Origin: Cladopsammia gracilis
Lineage: Eukaryota; Cnidaria; Anthozoa; Scleractinia; Dendrophylliidae
DNA: 64,000 nt
Reading direction: 5' to 3'
Assembly: GCA_022457155.1 (NCBI GenBank)
Contig: JAJGOT010000123.1
Span: forward strand, 202,001-266,000
The first letter of the stretch is position 1, and each line of letters starts with the position of its first letter. The notes under the pieces are model-generated. The model worked only from the letters and a program-made list of their open reading frames with translations. It did not search any database and was not told the origin of the DNA. The position numbers were made by a program, and so were the translations under genes. This document shows, piece by piece, positions 40,701 through 52,700 of this stretch.

Positions 40701-43700
40701 GCAAATGGAAATCTCCAAGCTCATACAAAACAATCGTATTTTGTAATCGTTCGGAAATGTCCAGAACACTTCGGGAAGCGCTCAAAACTTTGCGGTTATG
40801 TCCAACAATCTCGTAAAAATGTCGAAGGATCAGAAAACAATCTTTACTCATGTTCGGACATTGTCAGGATATTTACGAGGATCTTCGGACATAGTCGTTA
40901 AGGGTACTTCACCTTCTTCGGCTGGACACTCGGAGCAGCATTTCCATCGTTTCTTGATCGGGTTATGGCAGTTGAGTTCCGGACACTCGATTAGCGTACA
41001 GCGGATTTTGCCATCATCGCACCTGCATTCAGGCGTACAGGGGCCTGGGGACCAACGCTCACCATGCTCGTGTAAAATACCGTCATAATAGCAATCTGAA
41101 ATAAGACACAAGAAGCAGTTATCAGCTAATCGCATTGTCGTTATTTCTTTAGCAGCCTTTGGCAGTTTACCAATAAAGATTACAAGAAGCATAGTAGCAC
41201 ATGTGCCCAACGCACAGGGAGCTCAACATTTTGGCTGGAATTACCTGAACGCGCGCGTGTCCCCGAAATCGCGCCGTCTGAATTCAGTTACACTTTCGCC
41301 TACGACTAAGGTACCTAACATCTAACAGTCTGAGCTCGATTTCTAAGCTCCGGGATACTGGAAACTTTTCTCAGGCAACAGTTTTGTTAGAAGAAAAAAG
41401 ACGAAGAGCTGTGGTAGTAAAATGCCTTTATAACGTGGAGCAAAAACATAATGCCTAGTTCACAAAAGAAAACAAAGAAACTCACTTGCTTTTCCTGGAA
41501 GGTGTACGATCAACGTTTTGTTAGCTGTCGAAGAAACAAAAATGACAGTGCTCAATATAAATCATAAAGAGTACAAGAGGCTGATCATCACGCGCGTGCG
41601 TACGTGTCATTTACATTGCGGACTTGTTTTGGTTCCGACTGCTCCACAAAAGCGCGCTGCGCGAAACACGGCTGGTACTCAGTAAGAAAATCTTTTTTAA
41701 AGACTGAAACAAGACACGAGAACTTAACATGCTGCATACGTTATTAGGCAAAAGACGTTGTAACTGAGCTGCTGCGACGAGACAAAACAATTTGAGCAAG
41801 CGTTCAAAAAATACGTACCATATTCGGGTTGGGATGTTGGTGCAACTAAACTGAGTGTAGCCTGGGTTGGAGCTGAAAACAAAATGATGGCTTGCATTAA
41901 TAAGCATTCTTTAGTATTCCTTTATAAATGGCTGGTGTTAATCAAGACATGATTTGGTTTAGAAAAGCAGCATTAAAACAGAAACAAGAAGACGAGAATG
42001 AGAGACTCTCAGTCATACGCAATGTGTTCTCATCAACTCTCATGTGCTCCCATCCACTCTCTTTATATCAATTCCCATGCGCTGTCATTGCATGACTCTC
42101 ATGCACTTGTCGTCAACTACCACGCGCTCTCACGCGCTCTCGTCAATTCACTTTCTCTTGCTCACATGCATTCGCTCTAGTCGACCTTGCGCTTTCATCA
42201 ACTCTGATGCGTACTCGTTAACTCTAATGCGTTCTCATCAACTCTCTTTCGCTCTCATTGATTCACATGCGCTCTAATAGACTCGACTTTACGCTCTTCT
42301 TAACTCTCAAGCGCTTTCATCGTCTCTCAAACCCTCTTGTCGACTCTTTTGTGCTCTTATTGACTCTCCGCTGCGATCTCAATGCAGTTGTTAATCTAAT
42401 GCGCTCCCGTCATCTCTCATGCATTTTCATAAGCTCGTGTGCCCTCTCTCGTTAGATCGTGGAGTGTGTTATATTGGATACCTTGACATAGGCCACACTT
42501 TCTTTTACAGTTCTTAATCAACCAATCATTTTGACAGGAATCCAATGAGTATCCATAACAACTTTCGTGATCTTTTGCAGCGCAAGGACCTGACAAAAAG
42601 ATTTACAAAGTTCTGATCAAACTAAGATCCTTATAAATTATTGTAATCCCTTGAAGCTAAAAAAAGAGTGATCGACAAAATGCTTGGCATAGCGTCTTAT
42701 GCCTGGCATTCTTTATGACTATAAAACAAACTTCCATCCATTATTTATATTCCCAGGATGAAAGACTGCATGAGAAGTTCCCAATACAATACATTTATCA
42801 GTCACTCCTTGATTGGGATTTTCAGGACTGAGTCCTCAATAACCCATTTTCGAATCGCTTTATGGCTCATAATCAAAGCAAGGCTTGGTGCAAAACCTTT
42901 GATTTGAAAATAAGTTTTCATTCACAAGCAAATAAAACTTGTAAGGTAAAAGGTCAAGCATTTCAGGTTTAACAGATCACGCCCAAAATGCCTGGAGAGA
43001 AAGATAGTTATTGTAAGAGGTCTCAGAAATAGTTTCGAGAACAACTCTTCACTTATGAGGAGTGGTCATACAAGAAGCTGGACTGCAACCGTCCAGACAC
43101 CATTTTGAGCATTATGGCTTTCAACTTTTGTATTAGCCAGATTATTTACATTTTTCTACAAGAAGCAAAAGAGTGATAAGCTAATATAAGATTAGATTTA
43201 TTTCAAGGGTTAAAATTAGCTAAGTGTTAGTTTGGTTAAGGATGGCATAATGTTAATATGCAAATTTTGTTTGAAATCATGTTACCAGTGTGTGTATTAG
43301 TGTTTTTTTACATATTATTTTAACTTTACTTTTATTGTAATTGTGCACGATTTAGTTATTTAACTGGTTTATAATGAATTTTACTTTCAATTTACAAGTG
43401 CAAAGGTGACTTTGGACTTCATTATCTGTACAATTTAATAAAAAAACAATGACCAGCGGGATATAGATCTCACCTTCCATTTCATCTTTTCCAGGGTGTT
43501 CTATTCCTAAAATCGAAAGAGGTGATTGAGAGGGGAAAAATTTTGAACTCCAGTGTCAAATACTTTAAAAACAAAGCCACCTCTTACTATAGTCAAAAAA
43601 AAAATAATAAAGTTTTTCTGTTCTTTCTGTTCATAGCTTAGTTGAGTGAAGGTACATGTATGGCACCACTGTTATTTTGTGATCAGTTTTGTTTTAGTTC

Positions 43701-46700
43701 TTCAATTAAGTTCTTAGGTTTACAAGAATTTTAGCCATCCATTGGTGAGTAGATATTGATTAGCAAGTAGGTTGGTTAGTAAGTAGAAAGTTAACTAAGA
43801 AAAAATATATTACAAAGTTGTAATAATTCTATGATAAGAAGTTACTGATTAAGAATTGATTAGCAATAACATTTATTCTTCTTCCAGCAAATTTAAATAT
43901 CAGTATTACATTTAACTTCTTAATGATTTTATTATTATATTTATGCAAACAGAAAAAGGTTAATTATATTACAAATATAAGTATTAGAAGTAAGAATTAA
44001 AAGCCATCTGTAAACAGTTGAGTCGTTGTCCTTAAACTCAACGGTATACTCTGTATTTGTTGTATGGCCCCTTATTCTTGGTCAATAATATGCAATGGCA
44101 AGCGGTTTTTAAAAATAAAAAAAAAGCAAACAACACAGGCCTCAAAATCTCATTGTTTGAGCAGTTCTTTCCATCTTGGAGTTATGTTTTTTTTTTTTTT
44201 TGCAAGGCCATCTCAGAGTCTAAAAAGTTGAAATGTCTACGGTTTGCAAAAAAAAATACCTACCTCTACAATATTTATGTATATTATTTTTAATAGATTA
44301 CATATTACAAAACAACAAATTAATGTCTTCAAACAACAACGTTTATTTCAAATGAATCATTTCAGTTTATAGTATGTAACGTCTGAAATTCCCTATACAT
44401 GCAATCTTACAACAGTAAAAATAGAACTGTAAGCCACCGTAGGAAAAAAGATGGCGGCTGTTCATTTTACCACAATACCTTGCGGACCTAACACAGCACA
44501 TAAGGCACAAAGAAAGCCAAATTTGTACAATATTTGTTCCAGTACTACGGACAATGTGTAGACTAGGTTTGAAGATTTTATAACTTTTCTTTACATTTTT
44601 ATGAATGTTGTTAAGGTTTTTGTGCGCTAAGAATTATGGGTAAATATACCAGTCGCCATCTTTTTTCCTACCGAGGATTTCTTAAACAGAAGAGACAAGG
44701 GAAAACAATTCACATACAACGTAAAAAAAACAGTATAGTAAAATGTATGAATGGAACATTCCAAAACTTATCCGAAACCCCTTCCCTTATCTCCCCATCA
44801 CTCCCCCCCCACTCCCACCCCCCCCCCCCTCTCCCACCCCCTCCATAGAAGGTGGCCTCTGGCACATGGGGTGTCGTAATATTTTTTCAAAGAAGCCGAC
44901 AAAATTTAAGACCCTCGAAAGCAATATTCAAATGTGCCGACAACAAAGGGTGCTGGGGTGTCGGAATCTGACCTGGGGGTGTGCGGATGAAAAATGAAAT
45001 GTCCCAATAGAGTTTTCGCTTTTCTCTAGAGAGTAGAAGCCGTGTACGTTTCATTTCTTTGGCGTCCTGTCTGAAGTTCTTGTTTGACAAAATTAGGTAA
45101 TGAGACTTCCATTTAATCAATTAGTCACCATCCCAGCCACGACAAGACCTAATCTTTCAGTTATGAGCTTAATAATTATCATGTAAAGCTTCCCACAATT
45201 AAGCTTAAGCTTAACATGTCTAAATTTTACCTCGTCATGTTTAAATTTAGTTATCGAATCCACTTACCTTCACAGAAGCCGCACTTTTTCTTGCAGTTTG
45301 TTTTCATCCACTCATTTTGACAGCTTTCTGTTGAGAAGCGACTGCACTCGGGGTCATCTTTGCAAACAGCTAAAATAAAATAACAACACAGCTGAAACAC
45401 AATCACCAGCAATCACTGAAAGACGAACTTCGCCAAAGTTGAAGTCACACGGGTCATTTCTCTTCCCTTATTCTTATCAAGTCGCATCCTTTACTTTTAT
45501 GCGTGTCATGTCACAAACCAGAGCTAAGATCTACCTATGTTTGCTTGTTATTTAGCCATAAAACGATAAAACGAAACACGGCGCAGAGCTTTCTGAAATT
45601 TGCGCGCCCAGCAGCCATGTTTGTTGTGATGGAACCCAGATTCCGCGCAGACAAATTCCTTCCAGGCACGCAATACGGACCGCAATGCGTACACACAACT
45701 TCTACCTTCTACTTCATTCTCGACGCCAGAGCTCTTCTCTTTTGCGGCCCACCCAAAAAAAAAAAAACGACCGAGAGCTCTGGCGTCGAGAATGCCTTCT
45801 ACTTCTATTTATTTCTGAATTCATCCACAAAGGCAAAGGCTATAACGTAAATGTTCATTGCTTTGTATAAATAACAAAGACAGGACAAAAACTAGTAAAA
45901 TCAATGTCAGGGTTTTTCTCTCTTCTTAAATTCGAGGTTCAGTAAATGAAACAGAAAATCGACGTTAACTTCATCAGTTTCGATGAAGCTTACGTTGTGT
46001 TCAAAATAAATATTGCATCAAGGAATGAAAAATGGTTACTTACGTCGGCAGAACTGACATTTTCTGGGACAGTTTAATTGGACCCATTCCTCGTCGCATT
46101 GTTTTCTGGAGTAGCGGGAGCATTCACTCCTGTCATTGCACCACGGAGCTAAGACATAAAAAGGAGTGTAAATAATTGTCAGTTTCTTATTATGTATGCC
46201 AGCAAAGGTATTGTCCTACCGGGCAGTCAGTTTGGTGGCAATTTCCAATCTTAAGTCTCGCGCGCTTAGCCTGTGTACAGGCGTCCCCCTCCCCTCAGGC
46301 TAGTCACTTTAGCCACTTGCCCATCGCGGTAATAGATCTATTAGCCCACAATGAAGTCAATAAAATATATAACTTATAACCACAGGTAGCCCAAGCTATA
46401 TGTGTCACAGTAACCGTTACGAGCGAAATTATAAGGATTTGTATGAGAAAAAAACGGTCCATTCTAGGAGCTAAAAAGTACGAACAAGATTTCAATAGAA
46501 ATTGCCTACCTTACTTCGCTTGTGTGTTTCCTTGTCTCCTGTGTGGTTTTTGGGGCGATTTAGAGCGTTTCCAGTGAGTTTTAGTTCCATTGCTTGGGAA
46601 AGGATATATCTAGAGAAAGCAATGGAACTAAAACTCACTGGAAACGCTCCATATCGCCCCCAAAACCACACAGGAGACAAGGAAATACACAAGCGAAGTA

Positions 46701-49700
46701 AGGTAGACAATTTTTATTGAAATCTTGTTCGTATTTTTTAGCTCCTAGGATGGACCTTTTTCTTCTCATACAAATCCTTATAATTTCGCTCGTAACGGTT
46801 ACTGTGACACATATAGCTTGGGCTACCTGTGGTATAACAGAAAATCGATTTGAAAGTATTTCACTCGTTACTGCACATTAAGCTTATCCTTACCTTCTGG
46901 TATTTCGAGTACGGTTGTCCCATGGTCCATAGAGGCCTTCATATGCGTCTCCCCAGGCCCTTTGATCTTCACCTGAGCTCTGTCTTCGTCTTCAGCTTTT
47001 ATGCTGGCGGGAAGCTTCACTACGATCGTTTCCACCATGGGCGCCTTCTTCTTAGTCCCGTCTGCCAAGGCGGGATTTCCATTCTCGCCCTTTATGTTGA
47101 CTACGACAGGTTTACTAGACGTCTCTAGTGATTTAGTCACCTCTGATGGTACGGTGACGGTGAGCTCGGTGTAAGGCTTCTCTGTTGCGACTTGCTCCGG
47201 TGTCGTCAGTCTTGAGGTCTCTGAAAGGTGAAATATAGCAGAATTATTACTGTCCTTGCGCATACCTTGTCATTGTGATGGTGGAGCAAGAGTACCTCAG
47301 TGATACTAAGGGCTAAACCGGTAGGATTCAGTAGCGGATGCATGGGAGGGACCACTTATCTAGTCTGTAACATCCTCACTTCCCCCTTCTTGACTCCTCT
47401 CGCCCCCCCCCCCCCCCCCCCCTTCCTCCCTTACGATGTAGTCTTAATCTGCCACTGGGATTCTCAGGAAAGTCTAGTAAAGCCTGACGTTAGGAAAGCC
47501 CCTAAGCCCGGATGCATAAACTCGTTACTTAATTGGGATACCGTTACAGTTTTCTGTTGTGGTTTTCAGTGGTGGCGACCGTAATAACAATACAACCAAC
47601 ATTGTTGAACATTGTTGAACATTGTTAAAATTACTTCAAAGAGCACGCGCAGTCGCCTGGGAAGCAATATACCCCAGTTAAACTCGTCATGAGCTTCATA
47701 AAGGTATGACAACGCATAATCTACGATGCTATGATGAAGCAATAAGAAAGAACAGTCACTACCAACCATTTCCACATATCTTGCATTTCTTGGGACAGTT
47801 CACTTTTAGCCAGTCTTCGCTGCAGCTGTTTTCAGTGTAATTTCCACAGGCTGGATCGTCGTGGCACCATGATTCTACGAAAATTAAATTACATGATATA
47901 AATTTATGTCACTATATGATGTTATTGGATGGGGGAGGGGCCCGGGATGGATTAGGGAGGGGGTTGGGAGGGACCGGGGAGGGGGTTGGGAAGGGATGGT
48001 GCAGTGGTGAGAGCGCTCACTTCTCGGCAATGTGGCCTCGAATGTGGCCTGGGTTTGAATCCTTCAAGCATGACTCAGCGTTGAGTTTGTTGTTGTTAAT
48101 CGTTTAGTTGCAAGGCCGGTTTTTCTCCGAATTGTCTGTTTTTCTCTCACTCCTTTTCTTTCTACTTCGTAGATTTTAGTCTCCGTAAGGAATAATATAC
48201 AAATTCTGATTTTGTTATACCAGGAGTTAATGAATTTTGCAAAAACGATGCGGCAGCATGTACACCAGGGGCATTCCTAGCTAAAAAACGAAAAATTATA
48301 TTAAAATATTGACTGCAAGCCATTGTAAGTCAAGAGCGACAATATATGTTAGTCTTACTACAGTTGTAGTTGTTAAGTCGTGAATGTTGATGCTGTTAAA
48401 CTTACCATAAACGCTTGCAGTGTCTGTAGTGTTTTGAACCACAACAGCTGAAAAAAAAATTTTAGTTTGTGATTAGAACAAGTGAAAAAGGCAAATTCCC
48501 GACTACACAAGATGGTTACCGATTTTATTGTTTCAAATGCAATGTTCCACACCCTCCACTTTCCTACAAAACTAAATGCAGCTCTCAAGGCTTTGTTACT
48601 ATGTATAAGCGTATTAACTTCATTTATTCGTGTCCAACGGATCTTAAGGTAATCTTGACCAAACATCAGTGCCTATTAACTACACAGGAATAATTAAGGC
48701 CATGCGGGAAAATATTGTGCTCGAGGTCTGGACGATCATACTTATCTCGGCGTCAAGTTAATAATTTCCCGTAATTTATACCAGATAAGCAGTCAATAAG
48801 CGTTTTAGAATACCGTAAACTAACGTTAATTCGTAGATCTACTTGTAAGCATATTTTTAGATTGTGCTTCTATTTGTACGCAATGGATTGATGTATTGAT
48901 TTTATACAATCAGCGATAGTGATGGTTTTAGAGTGATTTTACTTCAACTGTGAAACAGAAACTATTAGTTAGTGTGTAACACTATCTATCACTATCTATT
49001 ACACTAGCGCTACGTCACCTTGATGGACAGTTAACCCGTGAAACACAATCTAACAATTAGTGTGTGATAGTCCAAATTAAACAAAAGAAAACAATGGAAT
49101 TGTCTAATAGTGCGTACTATTCTACTAACTATTTCACGGGTTAACTGTAATCGCTCTAATATTTGAGGATAATAGAAACTGATACGAAGTACTACGGCGT
49201 AAAATCCTACTATCTATTTCACAGTTGAAGTAAAATCACTCTAGTAAACACTCTCAACATATATAAATGTGTTATAATTGTTTCAGTGCTTTCAAATTAA
49301 TTATTCCCTGTCCCTACACTGAAGAAGTTACTCCATCAGTTACTGTGTCCAATTTTGATAAAATCCTAACTTCTCGATAACGTTTAGATCAAGTTTAATT
49401 ACCTCAATGAAAATGTCTTCCCACAAAATCAAATTTTCCTTAGCAATATGATTGGAAAATGTATTTATAAAAATGAAAATAGATAAAATGCAGAGATTGA
49501 AGTTTGAAAAAAATTAATTTGGCAACTGAATCCGCCGAAAAATGCCATTTTGGCTATGAAACTCTGTTAAGGTCAAGTTGCAAATTTATAAGTTGTTTGC
49601 TAACACGTGAATATTGCCGATAAGTTCCGCTATACATGTAGGAAATAAATTCCTTACGTCGACATCGCTCCTTGCACTCGGAGCGCAAGGAGCGATGTCG

Positions 49701-52700
49701 CCGGGAATTCACCCACAGAATCAAAATCATTCTCTCAACAAATGTTTTAGAAGTACTCAGTTTAAAGAAAGCTGAACGAACTGCATCGCTGCAGTGAATA
49801 AATTTTGCGACCAAACAAATGGACCATCGTTACGGTCGATGCACAGGGGAATTTTGTCAAGTTTAGCCTCAGAATCAAAATCAACCAGCGCATAAATTCT
49901 TAGCAGTTTTGGTGAAACGAAAGCAATAATATTGGAAATAGTCTTCGCCAGTGCAGTAAATATATTTTGCAACCTAACAAACGGATAGTTTTTAAGGTCA
50001 GGGCATATTTAACGTTTTTAGTTTTCTTGAGATAAACAAACAAAACTTAACACGATAAGCTTACTTTGTGCTGAGACCTTGAGCAGAAATAAGTACATTA
50101 TCACTTGAAGGACTAAGCTTTTTTCCATGATTACTATTCAAACTTTCCTTTACCATCTTAATCACTTCTCACATCTCAAAACACCTCCACGAGCCTTGCA
50201 TTCATTAACATTAATGCATCGTTTAGCCGGTGTGCTAAACAACCCTCTTACAGCCACCCGCATTCCGCAGAAAACATTTCCTATAAAACTGGAGATGTTT
50301 TTAGGAAAGACAATTGAACGCTCGCTGGCGCCGGATATGAGGGTTTCGTGAACTGTCAAGCACAATTCAACACTAAAATGAATCAAAACTAACTGTACTT
50401 AAAAATTAATGTTGGGCGGCAAAGAAAAGCCTGTTTATCAAAATGGTTTTGTCTTTGAATGAGTTAAACGAAATTTCAACGGTCGAAATGCGATTTCGAA
50501 TTACTTACCGGTTGTAACACCTTGTGATTATGTCACATTGATTTATTTTAGTGCAGAGATTTCTTTAAACTGAAAGTGGTCCCGTTAATAAAGCTCGAGA
50601 TGCGAATGAGGGAATTTTAATTCATGTAAGGACTGATCCATGATTTCACTTAACCAAGTATGTTCGGCTCTTTTGTAAACGAGTTGTTAAGTGAGAAATT
50701 TCAGGTAATAACTTTTGGGAACGTATGCTATGGACGTTTTTATCCAACTAACTTTTAATAACATTCAGGCAAACACTGAAGAAAAAGGCTAGCCTTGGTG
50801 ATCGGAGACACTAGAGTACCCGAATATTTTACGACAATTTACGAAGGGTACCCGAACTTTTTACGACAATTTCCGAATACCATACAGTGACTATTATACA
50901 CTACAATTTATTTTCTCACTTTAGCGCATAAATTTAGTTTTATAATGTTAAATCGGTATTTGGTACGTAATAATTTAAATTGCGAAATTTGTTCTTTCAT
51001 TTTCTTTGAGAGAAGTTTTAACAGGAGTCTTTGATTAACAACATATAGTATAAACTCACTTCGAATGGGTTATTAATAGATGTTCCCAATTAAAAGACTT
51101 CTGTTCTTTGTAGGCTGCATAAAAGGCGCTTTTGGAGGTGCGAAGCACGAGTAACGAGCTCGCAGCGCAAGACACGCGAGGAGAGGGTTCGTTGCTCGCG
51201 CTTCGCGCTCGCGCCCCAAAACCCGCAGATACCACGCAGCTCTTAACAACCTATAATTTCATTGGACCTGGGTGTCACGCAGCTCTATTGTTTTCAGGGA
51301 TAGGGTCCATTGTTGTGTTGTTTGTTCTATTGTTTTCTCAGCAAATCACAGGAGACCTTGTAAGAGCTGCGTACTGCCCCAAAACCCGCCTGAGCACCCT
51401 CAAAAGTGCCTGTTGTGAAGCTAGTTCTATGCCCCATTTATATGTGAACGTGACGTCAACAACCGTCAAACATGTTAGCAAACTGTTGCCGACAAATAGA
51501 ACTTTTCTGAGCCTTGGTAAACTCGCATTTGACTTGTGAACGTTTTTGCTGCAACTTCGGTTTATACAACCTTGTTACCCAATCTCCTCTCTCTTCCTCT
51601 CTCGAAGAGAGAGGAACCTGAGAACAAAGTTGAGATGTGAGGTGAGGAAGTTTGTCGTATAAAAATACGAGATTGCCAACTTTTTGGAGTTTGCCACAAC
51701 AATTTTTCCAACTATAGGTTGTTCTGTGAAGGCGTCTTAACGCTGCAGGCACAATACAATTTGCAAAAGACAATATACAATGGCCACTTACGTTGTTGCT
51801 GCAGGGTCACACGAGGCTGCTGTGCAGCAGATCCAGCGGTTGCCGCGTTGTGTAGAAAGTCCACCGTAATATTCTGATGCGGGGTGACTGGAGCCATGGT
51901 CGCGTTTCTTATAATACTGTCCACCACCCCTCCCTCGAAAGGATTCACTACTCCAGGGCCAGTGGGCATGGGAGGAGCCGGGGTCGCCAGAATATGCTCA
52001 ATTGCTTTTGGCGCGCTTTCAACAGCCACAGGACCTTCAACAACTACAGGACCCTCGGTTTCGTGTACTACCAAGGGTACCTCTGTGGGGGCAATGTTTT
52101 TAGCTTCGTGTACTACCAATGGTACCCCTGTGGCGGCAGCGTTTTCTGTTTCGTGTACTACCAACGGTACCCCTGCGGGGGCAACATTTTCGTTTCCATG
52201 TACTACCAACGGAACCCCTGCGGGGACGATATTTTCTTCTTTTTCCTTTTCAAACGATATTTTAATCTTTTGATTCTCTTGTGCGGCTGCGTTTGGCTGC
52301 AAAGTTATCGAATTCCCCGCCGTCGATGTTTGGTTTCCGATAAATGAGATCTTGATATTTTCCGTATTTCCTTCCGCTGGCGGATGTATAGAAATCTCGT
52401 TAACACCTGAAAATGGCTGCTTTTTCTCGATGAAAGAAATTCTAATATTCTCCACTCCGTTGGTTTCTACAGGTTGTGCTTGCTGTGGTATTTTCACAAC
52501 CCAGTTTGGTGTCTCCTTAATCTCTAACACTTCCATTTCCTCTGCAGGAACAACCGGAAGTTCGTTGGCGTTCATAACAACTACTGGTTCTGAAGTAGGC
52601 TCGAGCGTAGCCGTCTGAACCGGAAGTGCTTCTTGCGGCGTCGACGAATCATAAACACCGACCTGTGAACCGGAAGTGATGCTTTGCGCAACCGGAAGCA

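Noticed and set aside
41998..42455. Ser/His/Leu-rich plus-strand open frames
   Set aside because: Low-complexity translation of the degenerate tctcatgcgctc minisatellite.
46492..46720. Two mirror-image 72-codon open frames with nearly the same protein
   Set aside because: They are the two arms of the foldback element read on opposite strands, not paired genes.
51132..51539. Plus-strand 135-codon open frame
   Set aside because: It lies in intron 3 over a GC-rich dispersed repeat; there is no domain, no start context and no homology that I recognise.
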